Shown here piece by piece: positions 15,640 to 23,158 of a stretch of 64,000 nt of DNA (positions are counted from its first letter, which is position 1; every line of letters starts with the position of its first letter). The notes under the pieces were generated by a model. It saw only the letters and a program-made list of their open reading frames with translations. It ran no database searches and had not been told where the DNA came from. Source of the stretch: a virus; IMG/VR virus record IMGVR_UViG_3300021957_003133, positions 1-64,000 of that record; one strand, written 5' to 3'. The position numbers and the translations under genes are program-made.

Positions 15640-16162
15640 CACGTTCAGTGATAACCTAACAGATAGTCAAGTCATAGTTACTGCTAATAAAACAATTAAT
15701 CCATAGTTCTTTGGGCTTATTAAAGATGTCTACGACATCTAACTTCTTCGTTAACACTCGAAGTTCTTTTCTTAAGACTTAATTAATTTACTTTACTTTG
15801 ATATACTGTATGTTCTTACTTGCTTTATCTAGATCTTTCAGCCATACTTCACCTATACAAGGCAAAGTATGAAAGACACTTTATCTGAGTCTTACGCACA
15901 TACTAATTAAAAGAGATTGTTTTCATTAACACGGAGGCGGTCAGCCTGTACCCCCTACTCTAGCTTCATCTGGCGGATGCAATGATAGCCGTAATTAGCC
16001 AACTATCAAAGTCACGTAGGTTGCTTTTTCTCAGAGCCTACATCTTTTGGGGTTTAACCCTTTTGAATGCCATGTGTCGTCCTGTGTGTAGTCCTCTCTA
16101 CACGTTCCACGTGGTTACCCACGATCGCCTCAGGACACAGAATACATCTGCATCATTGACTG
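15640..16162. other. Gene-free region rich in stem-loops
   Basis: About 520 bases carry no convincing gene on either strand. Several clear inverted repeats are visible: AGATGTC/GACATCT with a 3-nt loop (15724-15740), AACTTC/GAAGTT (15741-15765), an extended hairpin CATACTT/AAGTATG with an inner CCT/AGG (15843-15871), GTAGG/CCTAC (16016-16041), and the three-way junction listed separately. The area from about 15930 on is visibly richer in G+C than the flanking genes. It separates the rightward late unit from the leftward replication operon. On the minus strand it would be the 3' end of the operon's transcript. No tRNA was recognised. Confidence 0.6.
16073..16139 (-). ncRNA. Candidate three-way-junction RNA element
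   Basis: TGTGTC (16073-16078) pairs with GACACA (16134-16139) and CTG (16082-16084) with CAG (16131-16133), enclosing two perfect hairpins: GTGTAG/CTACAC (16086-16103) and CGTGG/CCACG with a 4-nt loop (16110-16123). The pairing works on both strands; minus is chosen because it lies 24 nt beyond the stop of the leftward operon. Whether it is transcribed is unknown. Confidence 0.3.
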
Positions 16163-16612
16163 TTATATTTTGTTTAAATCTTCTACGAGAATGTTCTTTA
16201 CGGAACCAATGCCTAGTCTGACATTAATGATCCCATTGTAGTTATCATTTCTAAGTAAAACATGTTCATTGATCTGATAATACACTTCCATGTAGTTAGT
16301 TTCACCACGTGTTTTACACAAATAAAGTATTTCACGTGTGAACTTTTCTGAGCCTAGTTTTTCGATATCTTTTACGAGCCTATCGGATGAGCCATAATAT
16401 TTTTTCCAGTCAGTTTCGACTGTACTTCGTCTTTTATTTTTCTTGCCTTTTAGAGGTGGTCTCTTCTTGATTGTCCAGAAAAATTTACGACCTACGTAGT
16501 CGTGTCCATTCTCTGTGTTTGTGATCCTATATACAAAGCCATAGTTATCACCGATATCCTCAGACTCAAAAGGTTTGTTATTGTAAGTCCAAGGATTATC
16601 GTATGTTGCCAT
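16163..16612 (-). CDS. GIY-YIG-like nuclease family protein
   Basis: The protein has 149 residues. YGFVYRITNTENGHDYVGRKFF near residues 24-45 matches the GIY...YIG layout in degenerate form (GFV and YVG), followed by the expected downstream block DWKKYYGSSDRLVKDIEKLG and FTREILYLC. Similar genes in marine T4-like phages are called putative endonucleases. The catalytic Arg/Glu set is plausible (R42 in VGRK; the C-terminal E in NYMEVYYQINEH), but activity is not shown. The start ATG immediately follows the stop of the Hc1-like gene. It is the last gene of the leftward replication operon and borders the structured gene-free region. It could be a free-standing homing or repair nuclease. Confidence 0.65.
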   Translation of the reverse strand: MATYDNPWTYNNKPFESEDIGDNYGFVYRITNTENGHDYVGRKFFWTIKKRPPLKGKKNKRRSTVETDWKKYYGSSDRLVKDIEKLGSEKFTREILYLCKTRGETNYMEVYYQINEHVLLRNDNYNGIINVRLGIGSVKNILVEDLNKI

Positions 16613-16789
16613 TTACATTGAGTTCTTTTTGTCTTGAATTTCTGCACGTCTAGCCTTGGTAAGTTTACCTAAGTCACCTAGTGCTTTACGAGCTCTAGCG
16701 GCCGCGGCTTTTACACCCTTACCGTCAAATGTTTGTGATTCTGCTACGTATGTTTCTACTGCCGCTAAAATATCTTCATGAATTGACAT
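16613..16789 (-). CDS. Small histone-H1-like (Hc1-type) basic protein
   Basis: A 58-residue protein, MSIHEDILAAVETYVAESQ, followed by a lysine/arginine/alanine-rich helix: FDGKGVKAAAARARKAL, then KLTKARRAEIQDKKNSM. The pattern G-x-K-A-A-A-x-R-x-R-K-x-L...A-K-x-x-R-x-E-x-x-x-x-K resembles the N-terminal domain of the chlamydial histone H1-like protein Hc1 and of Hc1-like proteins I associate with marine phages. DNA binding is therefore likely but inferred. AAGGA lies upstream of the ATG. The next gene's ATG starts right at its stop, so the two are coupled. Confidence 0.75.
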   Translation of the reverse strand: MSIHEDILAAVETYVAESQTFDGKGVKAAAARARKALGDLGKLTKARRAEIQDKKNSM

Positions 16790-16810
16790 GTTAATTTTCC
16801 TTATTGATTG

Positions 16811-17005
16811 TTATACTGATTCAGGGAACCGTCTAGCTATTTCTGTACGATACCTTGCTTTCTCTTTGTTACGAGAAGCTTTTTCTATTGCTTCTTCTAG
16901 TCTTGCTCGTGACCAGCCTTTGATACGAGGCTTTTCATTTTTTGTTGCATCTGGATTTGCTTTACGTTTACCTGGATGTACTCTTGTTGATCCTCTGCCT
17001 GCCAT
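16811..17005 (-). CDS. Small strongly basic protein, function unknown
   Basis: This protein has 64 residues and starts MAGRGSTRVHPGKRKANPDA. It has a disordered, basic N-terminal half and a charged helix (WSRARLEEAIEKASRNKEKARYRTEIARRF). A strong AAGGAG ribosome site precedes the ATG, and the spacing to its neighbours is short, so I accept it as real. The composition suggests nucleic-acid binding. It lies upstream of the Hc1-like gene in the replication operon. No family was recognised. Confidence 0.68.
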   Translation of the reverse strand: MAGRGSTRVHPGKRKANPDATKNEKPRIKGWSRARLEEAIEKASRNKEKARYRTEIARRFPESV

Positions 17006-17068
17006 TTTAGTTCTCCTTTATGCTACTACTTATAATCTATTGTTTAACCGGCCTGTAATACTGATTTT

Positions 17069-18172
17069 TTAGTTGGTTTCGTAACCAACAGCGTAATCGT
17101 GATCAACTATATCGCTACTACATTTGTATTGGCATTCTGTCCAACTAGTATTTTTGTTGTCTAGGTTATTAAAGAATGATTCCCAAATTGGATCATTTAA
17201 TACTTGTTCTAATGTTCTTTCAGTTAGATCTAATCGTGACTGATTTACAGTGAAGAAATCATCTTCAAAACTTATATGTTCAGCATTTGATGTTAGACTA
17301 CTGTAAGGTAATCCTTTCCAACTACAAGGGTATAATATTCCATTGGCATTAACATACATTCCCTGCGTGCCTATCAGACACAACGGAGTTATTGCACGAT
17401 TGTACTTATCCTGAACCTTATTAAAATGTATTTCTTTGGTTTTTATGTAGTCCGAATTGTCTAACTGCCTTGAAGTTATAGGAATCATTATCCTTTCATA
17501 CCTATTAGATGAGCTAACGAACTCTGCTCTGGGCTCTAAAGGATCAGTAGCACCACCATAAGTTTCATCATACTTGCTACCAAATTTAGTACTTTTAGTT
17601 AGCTGTACAGCATCACATCCCCTCTGTTTAGCTTCGTCGACGATGGCGTTGATTTTATCTTGATTGTATTTAAAAATAATAGTAGCCCAATGAACAAAAG
17701 CTGTTGACTCTTTGCTCATTATTTCCATACCTAACATTATGCTGGACCACGAACTGTTAATCCTATATATGTTGTTTGACTCTTCATCAAATCCGTCTAT
17801 GCTAAAATTTACAGTATCTCTGTCATTACTGATACTAGCAAACCGTTTCCACCACGCTTCATCCTTATAACTGCCGTTGGTTATAGTAAACAGATGTATG
17901 TCAGGGTTTGAAGTTTTAATGTATTCAACTATGTCTAGATACTCTTTGTTGTATATAGGATCCCCTAAATCACCACACATAGTAATACGTTTGACGGTGT
18001 TCTTTAACAGTTCGGGTGACAGTATTTTTTGGAACTCTGCTAGTGTTATATCACGGTTTAGTTTTAATTGATCCTTGTATTCTGTTCGAGGACAGCGAGG
18101 GCACTTCAAAGTACATTTGCTAGTGATACCAAAGTGCCAATGGTACAGTTGCCAAGGATATACTAAATTCAT
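17069..18172 (-). CDS. Radical SAM protein with C-terminal SPASM-like cysteines
   Basis: The 367-residue protein has the radical SAM CX3CX2C cluster motif at C20, C24 and C27 (KCTLKCPRCPRTEY), which holds the 4Fe-4S cluster that cleaves S-adenosylmethionine. MCGDLGDPI near residue 85 replaces the usual GGEP motif. Near the C-terminus PLCLIGTQGMYVNANGILYPC and WTECQYKC look like a SPASM/twitch auxiliary-cluster domain in the usual order, core first. Its start overlaps the stop of the SDR gene by 4 nt. Enzymes of this class modify peptides, sugars or other small molecules; the substrate cannot be told. It differs clearly from the other six radical SAM proteins of the window, where the auxiliary module comes first. 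Confidence 0.88.
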   Translation of the reverse strand: MNLVYPWQLYHWHFGITSKCTLKCPRCPRTEYKDQLKLNRDITLAEFQKILSPELLKNTVKRITMCGDLGDPIYNKEYLDIVEYIKTSNPDIHLFTITNGSYKDEAWWKRFASISNDRDTVNFSIDGFDEESNNIYRINSSWSSIMLGMEIMSKESTAFVHWATIIFKYNQDKINAIVDEAKQRGCDAVQLTKSTKFGSKYDETYGGATDPLEPRAEFVSSSNRYERIMIPITSRQLDNSDYIKTKEIHFNKVQDKYNRAITPLCLIGTQGMYVNANGILYPCSWKGLPYSSLTSNAEHISFEDDFFTVNQSRLDLTERTLEQVLNDPIWESFFNNLDNKNTSWTECQYKCSSDIVDHDYAVGYETN

Positions 18173-18798
18173 CGTGTTAAACTTATCTTAGTGATAAGAT
18201 TTTTTTTGTCATGTAGTATTTGATCAAACACAGGGATTAGGTCTTCAGTTTGCATATGAGACATTTGATCGTACAAGTCGTTGACTTTATCTTCCGGTAC
18301 ATTACCTCGATTACGATTAAAGTTTGTTTTAGTTAGTCCAGGATGCATTATTGTAAATCCTATGTTTTTATCTCGTAATTCGTATGATATAGTACTCATA
18401 AATGCGTCTAAACCGTGTTTACTTGTTCCATATACGCCGTATCCAGGATGGTACCCATCAACCACTTGACTACCTAATACAATGACTTTACTCCAAGGTT
18501 TAAACATACGTTGCTGTATATACTTGTGTATTAAAATAATATTGCTAGTAAGATTTACTGTCACAGTGTTGATAAAATCTGCAGATTTCATTGTAACAAA
18601 AGGAGCTCTTCCATTGGTATCTACACCAGCACATAATATTAAGTAGTCATAGGATTTAAAATCTACTGTGCTAATGTCCAAGTTTGCGAGATCTAATTCT
18701 TGTCGTGTTGGAGCAGTAACTTGGTAAGCATTACTTTCTAAGTGTTGTTTGAACTGTTTGCCAATGCCTGAACTACCACCTGTCAAAAATACATTCAT
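18169..18798 (-). CDS. Short-chain dehydrogenase/reductase (SDR)
   Basis: The 209-residue protein has the classical SDR features: TGGSSGIG near residues 6-13 for nucleotide binding, LILCAGV (NAG position, with C-A-G), a serine in VIVLGSQ, and the catalytic YGTSK (YxxxK), followed by HPGLTKTNF (PG motif). It is slightly short for the family (about 250). It should oxidise or reduce a hydroxyl or keto group with NAD(P). It begins at the last base of the gp46 stop and overlaps the next radical SAM gene by 4 nt, so it is embedded in the recombination operon. Joint action with the adjacent radical SAM enzyme on a sugar or nucleotide is a reasonable inference only. Confidence 0.9.
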   Translation of the reverse strand: MNVFLTGGSSGIGKQFKQHLESNAYQVTAPTRQELDLANLDISTVDFKSYDYLILCAGVDTNGRAPFVTMKSADFINTVTVNLTSNIILIHKYIQQRMFKPWSKVIVLGSQVVDGYHPGYGVYGTSKHGLDAFMSTISYELRDKNIGFTIMHPGLTKTNFNRNRGNVPEDKVNDLYDQMSHMQTEDLIPVFDQILHDKKNLITKISLTR

Positions 18799-20567
18799 TA
18801 GGCTAGCTCTACATCAGTGTCATACATAGTAAATCCGTTTTCTTTGACTACTGTCATAATGTTATTTACACGACCTGCCAATTCGTCTCTATGCGATACT
18901 AACCAAATCGATTTGTTATTCTCTCGAGCCATTTTCTTAAGTATACTCATAGCACTTTCGACACCACTAGCATCCATGCCTGAGTCAACTAATTCATCAA
19001 TGAACAACAAGTTGATTGGCTGATATAAACTTTCCCACACATCACGGAATGCCCAACTTAAACTTAATATCAATCTATTACGTTCGCCCCTTGACAGATT
19101 GTCAAAGTCTAAATCTCTACCTAGTTCGGTAATCTCAACAGTTAGATCATTCAGGAAGGTAACTGAATGGGGGAGACCTATACGATCAAGATACTGTCCT
19201 AGGCGAGCATTTAGATAACTCAAGTTCTGATCAATGATTCTCTTACGTACAAAACTATCTTTGTTTGTCAACAGTTTATACAAGAAGTCCTGATGCTCTT
19301 GCATACGTTGATATTCATTGATTTTATCATAATTAATTTCTTCTGCAGTCATATCTTCCATTTCTGCAATCTGTTCAACATAAGGATCTTCCTCTTTGGC
19401 TTTGCTAGTTAGCTGTGTTTCTAAGTTGGCCACGGAACTTCTATGATGGATAGCATCTTCGTGCTTAGGATAAAATGTTTTAGGTTTCTCTCCTAACTCA
19501 CCTAACTCAACCAACGCAGTTTCTAATTCCTCAAGTTCACCTTGATGTTTTTTATGCAGTGTGTCAGCTTCAGTGAAGCTATCTTGTTTACCTTGTAATA
19601 CTTCTTCGTGTTTTTCATCATGTAGTTCTTGCCCACATGCATAACATTTGTGTTCTCGTAACTGATCTATTTCACTTTGTAGTTTTTGCAGATTATTGTC
19701 TTCTCTCGCAACATCTTTCTTAATACGTACTGTTAAATTTGCAATTTCTGCAATTTCTGTTTCTTTTTTTGCATATTCTGCAAGATCTTTGTGTTGTTCA
19801 ATTTCACTATCAATATCAATTTTTAATAGTTCATCTAGTGCAGACTGTAACTCCTCTATTCCTTCCTGATGTTTTTTCTGCCATAACTGCTGTCTACGTT
19901 TTAGACTGTCAACTTGGCTTTGCATTTTGCTATTTGTTTCTTGTATACCTTTGATTTTATATTCTTCTTCTTTGATTAAATCACGTATACGTTTTTGTTC
20001 TTCTTTAAGACTTTCTGCTTTTTCACTCAGTACAGTGATACCTAATAATTGTTCGATTATAGCACGCTGATCGTTGGGTTTCAGTGAAAGGAAAGGCTCA
20101 GTATATGTGTTTAGTGCAACAACATGCTTGAACATTTCATGTTTCATGTTAAGCAGACGCTCAATCTCTGCTTGTGTTTCACGACTATCGCCTTGAGCAC
20201 TATCCTCTTGTTCTTGTTCTTCACCGCCTACATAAAACTTTAACACATTCTTTTTACGTCCACGTTCAATCTTATAGTCAACGCCATTGTGTTCAAAATC
20301 AACAGTGACTAACATAGCTTTGCCATTTGTTTTATTAACTAGGTTATCGCGTCTGATATTAGTTAATGCTACACCATAGAAAGCATATGAAAGGGCATTA
20401 ATGATAGTGGTCTTACCAGTTCCGTTACGGGCGCCACTATCATCGCCTCCGAGGTCTATATTCTTTCCTAATACCAATGTGAGGTCATCGCGGTCAAACG
20501 CCACTGCTTGTGTTGAATTACCAACACTCATAAAGTTTTTAACTGTTAAGTTCTTTATTTTAAACAT
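18798..20567 (-). CDS. gp46: Recombination endonuclease subunit gp46 (Rad50-like)
   Basis: The 589-residue protein is an SMC/Rad50-type ATPase. It has Walker A GARNGTGKTT at residues 45-54, long coiled-coil arms on each side of a central zinc-hook CxxC (HKCYACGQE, near residue 310), the ABC signature LSRGERNRLILSLSWAF, and Walker B plus D-loop INLLFIDELVDSGMD. With gp47 it processes DNA ends for recombination-dependent replication and degrades host DNA. Length is close to T4 gp46 (560). Its start overlaps the end of the preceding radical SAM gene by 8 nt. The separation of gp46 from gp47 by a radical SAM gene is unusual. Confidence 0.96.
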   Translation of the reverse strand: MFKIKNLTVKNFMSVGNSTQAVAFDRDDLTLVLGKNIDLGGDDSGARNGTGKTTIINALSYAFYGVALTNIRRDNLVNKTNGKAMLVTVDFEHNGVDYKIERGRKKNVLKFYVGGEEQEQEDSAQGDSRETQAEIERLLNMKHEMFKHVVALNTYTEPFLSLKPNDQRAIIEQLLGITVLSEKAESLKEEQKRIRDLIKEEEYKIKGIQETNSKMQSQVDSLKRRQQLWQKKHQEGIEELQSALDELLKIDIDSEIEQHKDLAEYAKKETEIAEIANLTVRIKKDVAREDNNLQKLQSEIDQLREHKCYACGQELHDEKHEEVLQGKQDSFTEADTLHKKHQGELEELETALVELGELGEKPKTFYPKHEDAIHHRSSVANLETQLTSKAKEEDPYVEQIAEMEDMTAEEINYDKINEYQRMQEHQDFLYKLLTNKDSFVRKRIIDQNLSYLNARLGQYLDRIGLPHSVTFLNDLTVEITELGRDLDFDNLSRGERNRLILSLSWAFRDVWESLYQPINLLFIDELVDSGMDASGVESAMSILKKMARENNKSIWLVSHRDELAGRVNNIMTVVKENGFTMYDTDVELA

Positions 20568-22092
20568 ATGATCTTAATTCTTTAAACTCAGGAAACATTT
20601 CAACAAAATTCTCGTTACGATACTGATCTTTCTCATCATTTAACCTAAAGAACTCTTTAAGCAAATGGCTTTGATTACTGCTGTTCATATATTGTAACAC
20701 ATCTTGCCACTGGGTTACAAGTTTTTCACTACCAGAAATACTTGTTAACCAATTAATGTGATCTGTTATTGTTTTGGTTGCTTGCTGTTTAAATACGTCA
20801 GGTAAGACTCTTAGATCAAAGTTGCTAGGACTAACGAGTGTGTTAATGATTAGCCTTGATGGGTCTAGTTTTTTATCTAGTATCCACTGTTTTTGTAGTT
20901 GCGGTAAATTAAAAATGTTTAACATATGAACAGTACTAAGAATACTAAAATCAACGATATTTTTTATTTTTTCGTAGTTTTGTTCTATCTCTTGGTATAC
21001 GGATCCACCACGAACGTATCCAGCCTGTGCTCCTATTAGATCTATACTAGCCCAAACCTCAACGTTAGAAAATTGTTTCCAGTAGTCTATCACATTGTGA
21101 TTTTTATACGTTACCTTGGTTAAATTTGTTGAATAAAGTAACTTAATATCTGTTCTGTTCCGTGACAATAATAAATCTAGTATTTGATAGTGTTCTCTCA
21201 TCAACAAAGGCTCGCCACCAGCAAAATATATTTGATCTAAATAATCTAGGTTGTCTCTAACATAATCAATAGTCTTAGAAATCTCTGCTGAGTTTAGTTT
21301 TAGTTCAACGTATCTGTCGTCATTATATATTTTCTTTTCTTCCTGTGCTATTTTACTGCTATACTTTCCGCTACACATCCTACACATTAGATTACATACA
21401 TTTGACGCACGAAAGTCTAGGTATCTAAACTTAAAATCCTCAAATGTTCCGTCCTCAAGTGTTTGCTCAACCAAGGGCAAGTATTTTTCAAAGACCTCGT
21501 TTGATCGTTGACGTTGAGATTTTATTTTTGAATCTTCTTTATGCCAACAGATTGAACAGGCATCGGGTCTTTCACCTTGTAGCATCTGCTGTCTGATCAG
21601 TTTCATTGGCTTACTGTTTGCAATGTCTGATAAATTGTCATTCTTGATTGAGCCAATATGGTATGCTTCGTCTGATGCACAACAAAGTCCTACACTACCT
21701 TGAGAATTAATATACATATGTACCCAAGGCAAAACACACACAGTGTCTTTGTTGACTGCGGTGTAGGTCTTTTCAAAGTTGCCCTCAATAATGAGATATG
21801 ACAATGCTTTATCGTGTGGGCAATACAAGTCTTTAATTTTTTCTAGCACTGTTTTTATTTCTTTATCTGTAGTTTCAACTGTTACAAAAAAATTAGGAAT
21901 ATCCAATGACGACAAAATCTCTTGTAGTTTTAAAACTGCTATTCCTGGTGATGTTGCTGTGTTAAATTGATCTGAGGTATATTGAATAGTTAATTTAAAG
22001 TCACTAGGCATTGGTTCTTTCTTCAAATCTTTTATTTGGTTGTATAACCAGACTTCACCCTTTGAGAAGTAATCGTCGAGATTAATGATCAT
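20560..22092 (-). CDS. Radical SAM protein with N-terminal SPASM-like module, between gp47 and gp46
   Basis: The protein has 510 residues. An N-terminal region of about 110 residues without recognised domain (MIINLDDYFSKGEVWLYN...) is followed by a SPASM-like cysteine module: C119 in CVLPWVHM, C137/C138 in GLCCAS, C179 and C182 in CSICW. The radical SAM core comes next, with C233, C237 and C240 (CNLMCRMC) and FAGGEPL. The C-terminus (FVEMFPEFKELRSYV) and several core phrases are nearly those of the protein at 59671-60990, so the two are paralogues. It overlaps gp47 by 4 nt and gp46 by 8 nt, and must be expressed with them. The substrate is unknown. Confidence 0.9.
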   Translation of the reverse strand: MIINLDDYFSKGEVWLYNQIKDLKKEPMPSDFKLTIQYTSDQFNTATSPGIAVLKLQEILSSLDIPNFFVTVETTDKEIKTVLEKIKDLYCPHDKALSYLIIEGNFEKTYTAVNKDTVCVLPWVHMYINSQGSVGLCCASDEAYHIGSIKNDNLSDIANSKPMKLIRQQMLQGERPDACSICWHKEDSKIKSQRQRSNEVFEKYLPLVEQTLEDGTFEDFKFRYLDFRASNVCNLMCRMCSGKYSSKIAQEEKKIYNDDRYVELKLNSAEISKTIDYVRDNLDYLDQIYFAGGEPLLMREHYQILDLLLSRNRTDIKLLYSTNLTKVTYKNHNVIDYWKQFSNVEVWASIDLIGAQAGYVRGGSVYQEIEQNYEKIKNIVDFSILSTVHMLNIFNLPQLQKQWILDKKLDPSRLIINTLVSPSNFDLRVLPDVFKQQATKTITDHINWLTSISGSEKLVTQWQDVLQYMNSSNQSHLLKEFFRLNDEKDQYRNENFVEMFPEFKELRSYV

Positions 22093-23105
22093 AAATTCCT
22101 ATAGATGTCTAACAATAGATTAGGATCATATGTATCGCTTTCTATGCTGGTTAATTGATTTGTTACGATAGTGTCTATAGACTCAAATGCTATGTTACCA
22201 AGCTGGATATCTTCGCCCATAGTAACTTCTTTGACTGGTAATAAACTTAGCTCTCTTAATTTGTACGTGTTAACAAATGTTTCTTTAATAAATGTTGCTT
22301 CTTCATATGAAATATCAATATCTAATTTAACACGACAATGCATACCTGGCTGTAGTAAATCTTCTGGCTTTTTAAGTACAGCACTTAGATCATAAACTCT
22401 ATATCTAGGTTGATCCGGCCATGCATGATGTACTGGTTTCTCTCCCCAAGCTAACACAGCCATACCTCTGTCATCATCTCCAGCATCTGCATAATTATGA
22501 GGAAAGCAGTTACCAACATAGGTAATGTTTTTGTTAGTTTGACGTTTGTGGAAATGCCCACTAAACATGTGCCCAACACCTTTGAAATGATCTCTTGATA
22601 TCTCCCCTACATCAGGCATTTGCACCATAGCATTCATATAAAAGCTAGGAAGTTCAAAGTGCCCAAACATATATTCAGCATCAATCTTTTGTACTTTCTT
22701 ATGATCATCGCCTACTAACCAAGGAACAAATGATACTCCACCTTCCTTGTAAAAGTCGTTGACTATTTCAATGTTCGGAATATGTCTCGCCCACTCTGCT
22801 GACTGTATGTCACGTTTATCTCTGTAGTACAAGTCATGATTACCAGGAATAAAGAACACACGATCAAATGCTTTACCTAACAGTTCAAGTGCCTGTAAGC
22901 TATAGTTTAATGTAACGATATTGATTGCGGCTCTGTTGTTGTGCCAGTCGCCCAGCATCAGACAAGTTTCACAACCTTCTTCTTTAGCTTTGGTAATAAA
23001 CCATTTTACAAAGTTCAAACAATCTTCGTTATGAGTCGTTGAGTTAGACTTTAACCCAAAGTGAATGTCTGTTAGAATTGCCGCTTTTTTAAATAGATTT
23101 GCCAT
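22089..23105 (-). CDS. gp47: Recombination endonuclease subunit gp47 (Mre11-like)
   Basis: The protein (338 residues) is a calcineurin-type phosphoesterase, partner of gp46. All metal-binding motifs are present: DIH (D13, H15), GDWHN (D53, H55, N56), GNHD (N89, H90, D91), GHFE (H149) and SGHFHKR (GHFH near 183-186). Length equals T4 gp47 (339). Its product provides the nuclease of the Mre11-Rad50-type complex. The start at 23105 lies only 6 nt after a TATAAT box, so either translation starts on a leaderless message or transcription comes from further upstream through gp55. AAGG lies 12 nt before the ATG. Confidence 0.96.
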   Translation of the reverse strand: MANLFKKAAILTDIHFGLKSNSTTHNEDCLNFVKWFITKAKEEGCETCLMLGDWHNNRAAINIVTLNYSLQALELLGKAFDRVFFIPGNHDLYYRDKRDIQSAEWARHIPNIEIVNDFYKEGGVSFVPWLVGDDHKKVQKIDAEYMFGHFELPSFYMNAMVQMPDVGEISRDHFKGVGHMFSGHFHKRQTNKNITYVGNCFPHNYADAGDDDRGMAVLAWGEKPVHHAWPDQPRYRVYDLSAVLKKPEDLLQPGMHCRVKLDIDISYEEATFIKETFVNTYKLRELSLLPVKEVTMGEDIQLGNIAFESIDTIVTNQLTSIESDTYDPNLLLDIYRNL

Positions 23106-23111
23106 ACATAT

Positions 23112-23140
23112 ATTATACCTTATTATTGACTAAGTGTCTA
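23112..23140 (-). promoter_or_regulatory. Host-type promoter before gp47
   Basis: On the minus strand TAGACA (23140-23135), 17 bp, then TATAAT (23117-23112). The box ends 6 nt before the gp47 ATG, so initiation would fall about at the start codon. The -10 is perfect and the -35 has one mismatch to TTGACA. Confidence 0.45.
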
Positions 23141-23158
23141 GCTGTTTGGTAATATATG

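Noticed and set aside
15640-16162. tRNA or group I intron
   Set aside because: No cloverleaf with a usable acceptor end and TTCRA loop was found. CTCAGAGCCTAC only faintly resembles a group I core element and no partner element was seen. No hammerhead CUGANGA/GAAA core was found either.
15982-16221. 79-codon plus-strand ORF in the gene-free tract
   Set aside because: It has no ribosome site, has a composition unlike the neighbours (many Cys, Arg, Leu), and runs into the antisense of the GIY-YIG-like gene.
16163-16612. Intron-encoded homing nuclease within a split gene
   Set aside because: No interrupted exon flanks it; both sides are non-coding or unrelated, so it is treated as free-standing.
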